From: Oryzias latipes
Taxonomy: Eukaryota > Chordata > Actinopteri > Beloniformes > Adrianichthyidae
NCBI RefSeq assembly: GCF_002234675.1
Contig: NC_019862.2
Location: forward strand, 27,572,707-27,636,706
Length of the DNA stretch: 64,000 nucleotides
Direction of reading: 5' to 3'
Below, piece by piece: positions 55,842-64,000 of the stretch. The translations under genes were made by a program, and so were the position numbers. Below the pieces are notes generated by a model. That model ran no database searches, was not told where the DNA came from, and saw nothing but the letters and a program-made list of their open reading frames with translations. Numbering within the stretch: position 1 is the first letter of the stretch; every line of letters begins with the position of its first letter.

Positions 55842-57877
55842 AAATGGAGAAGTGGAGGCTGCAGATGTGCACGAAGGTTTTACGCTCCTCCATCCAACCA
55901 GGCATAGGTTCAGATCGAAATGGAGGAAAAAGGAAGAGGCAAAACATCCCAGTGACTGAAAACAATAGAAGAGTTTTTCTTTTTCCTTGTCGTCAGATTT
56001 TGTTTTTATTTAAACGCAGCTTAATGTAAAGATGAAGCAGTGATCCACCGGAACATGAAGACTTGTAGAGTCCACTAGAAAACATCATCATTTTGTCTGC
56101 GGCTGAGGGACGTTTAGTTGACTCAGACTGCACCAGAAGAGACTGATGAAGCATGAAGTATTGGTGTCTGAAACCAACACGGTAGTACAAAAAGACTGTT
56201 TTCTCTTGCAGCAAATGTTTTTTACTGTTTTGTGAGTTTTCTGTGAACCAAGTATCAAATCAAATCTTAGCTGTTTTTTTGTTTTTCTTTTTTCACGGTG
56301 AAATTAACAACTATTTGATCAGTAATTTGTACGGGTGTCTATCAGCAAGAGTCTGGCGATACGATACGTAACCCGATACGCGCCCAACGATACTATACAT
56401 ATCTTGATATTGTACCGGAACACATTTTCCTTTTTTTTAATAGTATGACTTAGAAAAAAATCTTCCTGAATATTTATACACAAGCACTGCAACTTTAACT
56501 CATATAGAAGTTGCTTTTACCAAAGCAAACTCAGTGCTTTTATTTTGGTAACCTAAAATATATGTGTTCTTAAAGGGAGTAATCAACATTGTCTGATTTT
56601 TTCAATGAAATAAACAATTTTTTTTGAATGCTTTAACCAATAAGGTTCTTATTGGATCATAAAAGGAGATTAAAAATATTTAAAAGTAATTAACTCATAA
56701 AAACATGAAAATAATGACAATCCTACTCACTAAAAATAGAATAAAAAGAAAAAAGTATAAAAGTAGTAAAAGTAGTTGACCATTCAGTGACTCTTCATCA
56801 TGCCCCCTCCCCTCCCAGCTGCATTGATAAAAGGAGTTGTAAAAAGTCAAACACTGCCTGTGTTTTATGTCATCACGGTCTGCATTCTGTGCCTGAATAA
56901 TTTCAATCATGTGCTTTTTAATTTAGTTATTGTCAAACACATTCACGCGTTGTTGTTTTTTCTGGTTAGCAACCTGTCACCTAGCAACATAAAAATGCCC
57001 ACATCCAAAGCTTGGTCCAAACACCTTCCCCTTGTCCTGAAGAACACCAACAGCCTTCAACACAGAAAATGTCCTTCCATTTTTACTGAGAAACTGAGGG
57101 GGGAGGTGAAACATCAGAACAGATCCTGACAAGTGGTTTTATTATGAAAGCAAAACTTTTTTACTTTTATACTATAAAGTAACATAAAATATTATAAATA
57201 CTTTTATATTTATAAGATTGGAGGAACCATCATCTTGCCAATTCTCATCAGAAATGTTAGTGAATCCAAAGATTTTTGAATATCTCACATTGTTTTTTTT
57301 TATCTGGTTTTATACTGGTCATGCCCCCCTACCCCACCATCTGAAGGAGTCATGTGAAAAATTCCACCATAAAATGTTAAATTATCGTGCAATATCCTTT
57401 AAACTTTTATGATTCTTTTCATAGGTTTTGTCTCAAAATTTCCCAAACTGTAAAACATATTTACATTTGTGTCCAGCATAAAAAAACTGCATTAAAATCC
57501 AACCAGTTACACATACGTTTGTATTTATTCCCAAATGTTGAAGTTAGAACAAATCAGACAAGTTTCTTATATGACAGTTTCAGCAGAACCAAAACAAAGA
57601 TTGGAGGAATATTTGATTTGCAAATTTTTGTGTGTTTATTTGGTCGCTGTTCATCGTTCTTTTAGGTAAAGGAAGGAAATGTTCAAGTAAAAGACGTACA
57701 ACCAACTTCAAACTTACACCCAAAACATGACTGAAGTGAAGAAAATCAACAAGGAAAAATGTTTTGTTTTATCTTTTAGATCTTGATAAGACAAGCAGTG
57801 TTACCCTCCAACATTTTGGGTGTGTCCTCTGAGCAAGGCAGCATGTTATCAGGGATGATAAAACAAAACCCTTGAAC

Positions 57878-58805
57878 TAATAGGTAAATCATTGTTAAAT
57901 TTCAAATCCTTCATGTCACTTTTGATACATTTTCAAGCGGTTTCTTTGGTTCAGAATTAAAAGTAGAATTTGTAGAATCTCAGGGAACATCTGCAGATGT
58001 GGCCCCACCTTAAAATATCATCTATATGGCTGGGTAGCTCGGTTGGGCAGGTGAAGGATTGCCACACAGGAATCCAGGATCGATTCTCGGGGGGGGGGGG
58101 TCCCTTTCTTGTTCATATGTGCAACTGCACAGGTGAAGAAATTGGATTAAAAAAAAACATTATAGGCCTCATAAAAATGTCAATCTCACAAGGAAAATTA
58201 GAAGTCTTTGGCTTTTGTTTCTAAGTTAAAAAACAAAACAAAAAAATAAATTCAGGTAATTTCAGAGTAGCTTCAATCTTCTGCAGAGCCTCACTCTTCT
58301 CTGCTCTCTGCCGCCACCTAGTGGTGAAACATCCACATTACAGCTAGATCAGCAGAAGTGTCCGCTCTGTCTGAGACTCTGGTCCATGAAGGTGAACACA
58401 GCCCAGGTCCTTGATGATAAAACCCCAGAAAGATCCACAGATCAGGAAATAATGTCAGTGTTCCACAGGCCAACTGTTCTCTGGTCATCATCAAGACCTT
58501 GATGTTCTTTGTGTTGACAGTCTCATAGTAAGATCTGAGATTTGTTGATCTGTTCGTCTTTGTGACAATGACACAGGAGTGCAATCTAATCATAGGTAAT
58601 AGGAAAATCATTGTTAAATTTCCAATTCTTCCTGTCACTTTTGATATATTTTCAAGTGTTTTATTTGGTTCAAAATTTAAAAGTAGAATTTGTAGAATCT
58701 CAGGGAACATCTGCAGATGTGGCCCCACCTTAAAATATCATCTATATGGCTGGTTAGCTCGGTTGGTAAGGTGAAAAGGAATCCAGGAATCGATTCTTGG
58801 GGGAC
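57878..58805 (+). repeat. Direct 719-bp-spaced duplication with tRNA-like head
   Basis: About 210 bp starting TAATAGG at 57,878 recurs at 58,597, with long identical runs such as GTAGAATTTGTAGAATCTCA and GCAGATGTGGCCCCACCTTA. Each copy holds an A-box-like TAGCTCGGTTGG (58,035-58,046; 58,755-58,766) and a B-box-like GGATCGATTCT (58,077-58,087). This suggests a tRNA-derived SINE head or tRNA pseudogene. A cloverleaf could not be closed, so no tRNA is called. Confidence 0.6.
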
Positions 58806-58829
58806 TCCGACAGAGCGTCCGGCGGAGTC

Positions 58830-61817
58830 TGAGATCTGCACCCAGTAGTCAGACTCCGACCTCTAAAGGAGATGAAGAGCAGCAGCTAGAGGATGCGGGA
58901 GTCATCACTATCTCTGAGGCTGCTCCTGTAAAGTGCAGCCATGGTCAGTCTTCTGAAGGTATGGCAGTGCTCACTGTGTGCTGAGGCCAAAGAGTATTTT
59001 TAAAATCTCAATGCAAAAAGAATCTCAGAATGAAACGATCAAACCGGCTCATTGGGGACATTTTGTTTAACAAAGAAATAGAAGTATTTCAATGAATCCT
59101 CTTTATGGGACATAAATCCTGCAGCTTCGGCTCTCAGTCGCATTTTGAACTTTAGTAAGCTTTTAGGATTCCTTTTCTTTTGCTTCCCAATGCATATATC
59201 CACAGCAAAGAACAGTTACTGAGACAGAGGGACTCGTCCACGTTCAGGTCCGGGCAGAAGGGAAGGGAAGCGGCTCAGATGTTGAGCAGGAGGAGAGGTG
59301 GATTCAGAGGACGATGCTCAAAGAGCCACAAATGGAGGATCATCAGATTTTGAGCTTGGGGTGCTGATGAAAGGGCAGCACCCATGTCAGACTTGATCTA
59401 AAACACGCCCACAAGAAGGTGTCTTCTGAGTTCTGGACAACAGCCTAGATATAAAGAATAGGAGGATGGCAGTGATTGTTTGAAGGGATGTGTTTTGTGA
59501 TCTTCAGCTATGAAGGAGCAGACTTGAGAGGCTGAATGAGGCGATAAAGGAGGTTGGAGAGTCTGAAGCTGTGCAGAAATCTGCTCAATGTCTTCACTTT
59601 GTCTTTAATCATCAGCAAGTTTTAAAAATCCCAGAAGTTCCAAAAACAAAGCAGGACCTTGAATAGACATGGTAAGGAGAGACTGTCAGTGTTTTCAGTC
59701 CTTTAATAGTCAACTCCAAATTGGATTTGGAGAAAAAAAAAAGCAATAACTACTCTTCTTCAAGCCTTCATTGAATTTCACCAATTCTTTCATTTATTTT
59801 CATAAACACCAGGATCACAATTGAAGACATAAAACAAGTGTAAATAAAAATGGAATGAAATCCTTTTGGTTTATTTTTGTCATAAAGTATAAGAACTTCT
59901 TTCATTTCTTCAACGAATACCGTCATGACAGGAAAACTTAATGAATCCTGGACAGAAGTTCTAGATGTTAGAACGTGTCCTTTTAGAAATGGCGAGTCAG
60001 CAAACAGAGGCTTTCTTTCATTGTTTTCTTGTCAGCATAGAAAGAAACCAAGCCAGAGTTTGTGCAGAGGAACGCGTGGAAGTGGTCGGGCCTCGCTTTG
60101 GAAAACTGTGCAACGCAAAGAACAGACTGAAGCGTACCCGAGGAATGCAGCGTATGTGAAAAGAATAGCAGAGTAAGGAAACGTTTCAACTGAAAATGTC
60201 TAAAAAAAACACAAAAACAGATTAAGATCCAGCATGAAGGGCAGATTTATAAACTCTATTCCAGTGTTAAGGCACGTCATGTGACTCGCATCAAACTGCT
60301 CTTTGGCAAATACTTTGGTTTGCTAACATATACAAAAATAACCATGTAAGAAAGTTATTTGCAGGTAAAACAAAAAGATCCTCTTCTTTGCATAGAACTG
60401 TAGATGTTTTGTACTTTCAAAGTGCAAATAAAAGTGTTAAGACATAAAAACAAAACAGCTGTGGATGAATGTGGACCAGGACAGGCAGGAAAAAAAAGAT
60501 TTTAGATCAAGAAATGCTTAAATAAAGCTTCAGAAGAACCGGTTTACCGCTGAAGGTCACACAAAGCAACCTTTTGACAAATAAAATCAACGTTTTTCTT
60601 AAGAGTAAACTAAGTTTGTTTAAAGATAAAGGCAGATTGCAGCTTAGTTTAGCTTCAGATTGGGATGAAATAGAGATATAAAAGTGAGACAAGTGTTTTG
60701 CTGAAAAAAAAAAGAGATTTTTAGTGATTAGTTTATTTCAACGTGTGCTTACGGTTGGTCCTAAGTTCCTAAACTTGAGCGTCTAGCTAACGGTGGCAGT
60801 CTAATGAACGTGCAGAAGCGTTTTCGGAACAGAAGTGCAGAACTACAAACTAAAAGTTAGCTTAGAAAACTCCGCTAGCTGTTCTAGATCACATTAAAAT
60901 CATATTTAGGTTCCAAACATGAATCCATAGACAGATTAACCAGCAGGTTCAGAAATATGTCCTCAAGTCCCTCAAGCTTTAGTTTGTCTGCTGATGAGGT
61001 ATTTTAATCCGAAAGCAGAAACTGCTTTTTCTCAGCCCCAAACCTAAAAAAGTGAGAAACATTTATTTTTACGTCACTGCTGTATTCATCTGAGCGAAAA
61101 GCAGCTCTTCTATAGATGGTGACTGAAAACTCAACTTCACCAAAAAACAAACAAAAAACGGATTAGAAGCCTAAAAAACACTTTATAAAAGAAATTCTGG
61201 TCATCAAAGTGATCTGAAATCAGAACGTATCCAATAACATGACATTTAGACATTTAGAACAGTAAGGCAGACCCTTATTATAAATACCAAGTTACATATT
61301 GCAATATTTCCAAAGGAATCTAGGCTTGATGGCATTTATCTGCATAGATCTTGGCAAATTCTATAGACAGACAATCTTCGATGACTCAAGTCTAGTTTCA
61401 ACACATTTTTAACTATTATAGAATTGTACTTATCTCTGGTAAATAAACAGCCAAAAATGTAAAACTATAAGTACTTAGGAACTTCAGTGAGTCACCAGAT
61501 CTGTGTTCATATCAACCTCAACACTGACCTAACCAGATTCTGAACAGTAAATTCAACAGAAATACTCAACCGGACTCAAGAAAAATAAAAAAAAAATAAC
61601 AGAGAAACATAAAATAGCATAGCTCCTGGCTAAGGGGGGGAACTCATGACACAATATGCATCAAATATAAAGATATGTGTCGATTGAAACAGAGAAAATG
61701 CTCAGTTTGTGATCCAGCAGCAATGTAAGACGTGTGTTCAAACTTTGGAATGTCCTGCGTAGAAATGCTCAAACACACTTAGAGGAGAAACAGGAAAGCT
61801 TCCTCTGTCTGTGAGCT
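58830..61817. other. Probable atp10a 3' flank, no gene recognised
   Basis: No conserved protein on either strand. TTTATT at 61,062-61,067 (AATAAA on the minus strand) could end the atp10a transcript, which would put the minisatellite at 61.8-62.8 kb inside its 3' untranslated region. This is inference from position only. Confidence 0.35.
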
Positions 61818-62760
61818 GAAGCAGCCTCTGGTCCAGGCCCTGATGGCCCTAGAACAGCCTCTGGTCCAGGACCTGATGGCCCTAGAACAGCCTCTGGTCC
61901 AGGCCCTGATGGCCCTAGAACAGCCTCTGGTCCAGGCCCTGATGGCCCTAGAACAGCCTCTGGTCCAGGCCCTGATGGCCCTAGAACAGCCTCTGGTCCA
62001 GGCCCTGATGGCCCTAGAACAGCCTCTGGTCCAGGCCCTGATGGCCCTAGAACAGCCTCTGGTCCAGGCCCTGATGGCCCTAGAACAGCCTCTGGTCCAG
62101 GCCCTGATGGCCCTAGAACAGCCTCTGGTCCAGGCCCTGATGGCCCTAGAACAGCCTCTGGTCCAGGCCCTGATGGCCCTAGAACAGCCTCTGGTCCAGG
62201 CCCTGATGGCCCTAGAACAGCCTCTGGTCCAGGCCCTGATGGCCCTAGAACAGCCTCTGGTCCAGGCCCTGATGGCCCTAGAACAGCCTCTGGTCCAGGC
62301 CCTGATGGCCCTAGAACAGCCTCTGGTCCAGGCCCTGATGGCCCTAGAACAGCCTCTGGTCCAGGCCCTGATGGCCCTAGAACAGCCTCTGGTCCAGGCC
62401 CTGATGGCCCTAGAACAGCCTCTGGTCCAGGCCCTGATGGCCCTAGAACAGCCTCTGGTCCAGGCCCTGATGGCCCTAGAACAGCCTCTGGTCCAGGCCC
62501 TGATGGCCCTAGAACAGCCTCTGGTCCAGGCCCTGATGGCCCTAGAACAGCCTCTGGTCCAGGCCCTGATGGCCCTAGAACAGCCTCTGGTCCAGGCCCT
62601 GATGGCCCTAGAACAGCCTCTGGTCCAGGCCCTGATGGCCCTAGAACAGCCTCTGGTCCAGGCCCTGATGGCCCTAGAACAGCCTCTGGTCCAGGCCCTG
62701 ATGGCCCTAGAACAGCCTCTGGTCCAGGCCCTGATGGCCCTAGAACAGCCTCTGGTCCAG
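61818..62760. repeat. 33-bp minisatellite, about 28.5 units
   Basis: Unit ATGGCCCTAGAACAGCCTCT + GGTCCAGGCCCTG is repeated about 28 times head to tail, with essentially one internal variant (GACCTG for GCCCTG near 61,870) and diverged edges. Because 33 is divisible by 3, at least three frames stay open for more than 320 codons: MALEQPLVQAL on plus, GPSGPGPEAVL and WTRGCSRAIRA on minus. These are repeat artefacts. The array is 278 bp past the atp10a stop codon and therefore probably in its 3' untranslated region. Confidence 0.95.
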
Positions 62761-63037
62761 GAACCTGGTGAGGAGGAGAACAAGCTTCTCTGCTCAGCTT
62801 CCAAACCTGATTGAGTCTTGAGATGAATGAAGCTTTGCAGAAAAGCCCCTTCAGAAAGGAAAACAAATAAAAAAGGCAGTTCGACCTCTCCCAAATCTCA
62901 AAAATAGTCCGCTTTACGTTACAAATATAAAGTACCTTTGTGTATATTTTATAAAAGATTTAATTGAAAAATACAATAAAATTAGATTTTAAAAAACTAT
63001 TGTGCAAACTGGAGAACGGCTGAGATCCCTCCAGACA

Positions 63038-64000
63038 TCATACTGCCGTGTAGAGCTCCGCCTCCGCCGTCGTCCCGCGTGAGCAGGGAGGAGTCTGCTC
63101 ACAGCTGAGCGCCGTCTCTGAACTCCTCACGTATGTGACGCACGGTGGGGCTCTGCTGGGGGGCAGGTTCAGCTGCACCCTGTCCATCTGGGTGGAGGGC
63201 ACCCAGCTCGGGTCTGAGGGGTCTTTGGTTGAAGCAGGTTGCAGCTCCTCTGAGAGCAGAGGATCATTTTTGGCGCCCAACTCTTTCAGACTGGATGAGT
63301 GAGGATCAGGGGGGTGGGCCGGACCCTGCTGGACGCTCTCTGCTCCTGCTCGCTTGGCAGGAGCCTCCGTGCCCCTCTGGTCCTTCTGGGTGCAGTTTTG
63401 GGGTTTGCCGACGGGCAGAGAGGGCTGTCTGGGGCTGAGCCACGACCCCATCTTGACCCTGCTCAGGCTCAGAATGTTCCTGCGAGTGTCGGCAGGAAGT
63501 TTATCCAGCTGCCGTCCGACTTGCACGGGGTTTGGAAACAGCGTGCTGTGACACGCCCTGTAGAAGTATCTGCAAGATAAAACAGAGGCAGACGTGAGCC
63601 CCGCTCCAACCATCAGCGCCAGACCCAAGCATCTGGTTTCAGCAACGGCACCCATCCAAAATATTTGGGGGCCATCATGTGTTCCAACTCATCTGGAAGG
63701 GGGGAGCGTACCGGGGCAGCAGCGCAGCCACAGGCGCGATGGTGCACAGCAGGTAAAAGACGGGGTCCTGCAACAGCCTTTGGATGGTCCAGTAGGGGTT
63801 GGAGGGGGGGTAGCAGGTGGGGCAGGAGGCGTTGTAGCACAGAGCCACGGTGAAGAACAGGGCTACACTGAAGGCTATAGACAGGCAGTTCATCCAGGTC
63901 TACAGAGGAGGGAAGCAAGGACAGGTTCTCATCTGTTTGACACAACCGAAACATTCAGAACTGACCTGTCTGAGCCAAACACCTGAGACTCACCTGGGAC
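63038..64000 (-). CDS. atp10a: Phospholipid-transporting P4-ATPase, class V (ATP10A), C-terminal end only
   Basis: P4-ATPase flippases move phospholipids from the outer to the inner leaflet. Only the end of the gene is inside the window: an edge of an exon at 64000-63994 (donor GTGAGT), then 63899-63712 and 63569-63038, in phase, ending in TGA at 63,040-63,038. The middle exon encodes the last membrane helices: [16 protein letters not shown] and, after the luminal [16 protein letters not shown] loop, a second helix near DPVFYLL ending VAALLPR. The [12 protein letters not shown] loop is characteristic of the ATP10 group. The final exon gives a 176-residue Ser/Pro-rich cytosolic tail starting [24 protein letters not shown]10A rather than ATP10B or ATP10D is chosen because it neighbours ube3a, as in human 15q12. 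The catalytic DKTG region is off the right edge. Confidence 0.88.

Noticed and set aside
58023..58095. Possible functional tRNA gene
   Set aside because: A-box and B-box words are present, but stems could not be paired convincingly and the block is duplicated within a repeat.
61769..62894. Three open frames of 323-371 codons, apparently repeat proteins (one collagen-like)
   Set aside because: They arise because a 33-bp tandem repeat is a multiple of three; there is no conserved start or domain, and the frames overlap on both strands.
63145..63986. Plus-strand open frames at the right edge
   Set aside because: Antisense shadows of the GC-rich atp10a final exons.

Overview
The window is nuclear DNA from a vertebrate, almost certainly a ray-finned (teleost) fish. 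It has spliced genes with canonical GT-AG introns, about 60% A+T, and many DNA transposons typical of fish: Tc1/mariner, hAT, piggyBac-like, Harbinger-like and an unclassified TTAA-flanked family. A medaka-like (Oryzias) source is possible from the look of the short piggyBac-like MITE, but that is a weak inference. There are no prokaryotic features, no CRISPR array and no convincing functional RNA gene.

Four conserved protein genes can be assembled exon by exon. (1) tmem131, minus strand, 18,626 to 1,605: 21 coding exons; its 3' part lies off the left edge. (2) cnga3, plus strand, 34,259-39,139: 8 coding exons, complete, 723 codons; the cone cyclic-nucleotide-gated channel alpha subunit. (3) ube3a, minus strand, 50,335 to 42,669: 10 coding exons, complete, 814 codons; the E6-AP HECT ubiquitin ligase, with a CpG-rich promoter and probable non-coding exon near 51.8 kb. 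(4) atp10a, minus strand: only the last two coding exons and the edge of a third, 63,994 to 63,038; a P4-type lipid flippase.

Layout: 0-18.6 kb is tmem131 with transposon-filled introns (Harbinger relic, 1.13-kb hAT element with a nested LTR-like insert, several TTAA-flanked relics). 18.6-34.2 kb is a head-to-head intergenic region with three Tc1-type remnants, MITEs and dispersed repeats. 34.2-39.6 kb is cnga3. 39.6-42.7 kb is a simple-sequence-rich convergent spacer. 42.7-51.9 kb is ube3a. 51.9-63.0 kb is intergenic or atp10a 3' flank, with a tandem 719-bp duplication carrying a tRNA-like head and a 0.94-kb array of a 33-bp minisatellite.

The genes do not form an operon or pathway. The gene order is the main result. 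In human, TMEM131 and CNGA3 sit together on chromosome 2q11, while UBE3A and ATP10A sit together in the imprinted Prader-Willi/Angelman region of 15q11-q12. Here all four are contiguous, which is the arrangement expected before the imprinted domain was assembled. No undescribed multi-gene system was found. The less explained items are the minisatellite, the TTAA-flanked repeat family with a coding relic, three exon-like segments at 55.5-55.8 kb and a decayed coding block at 26.4-27.3 kb.
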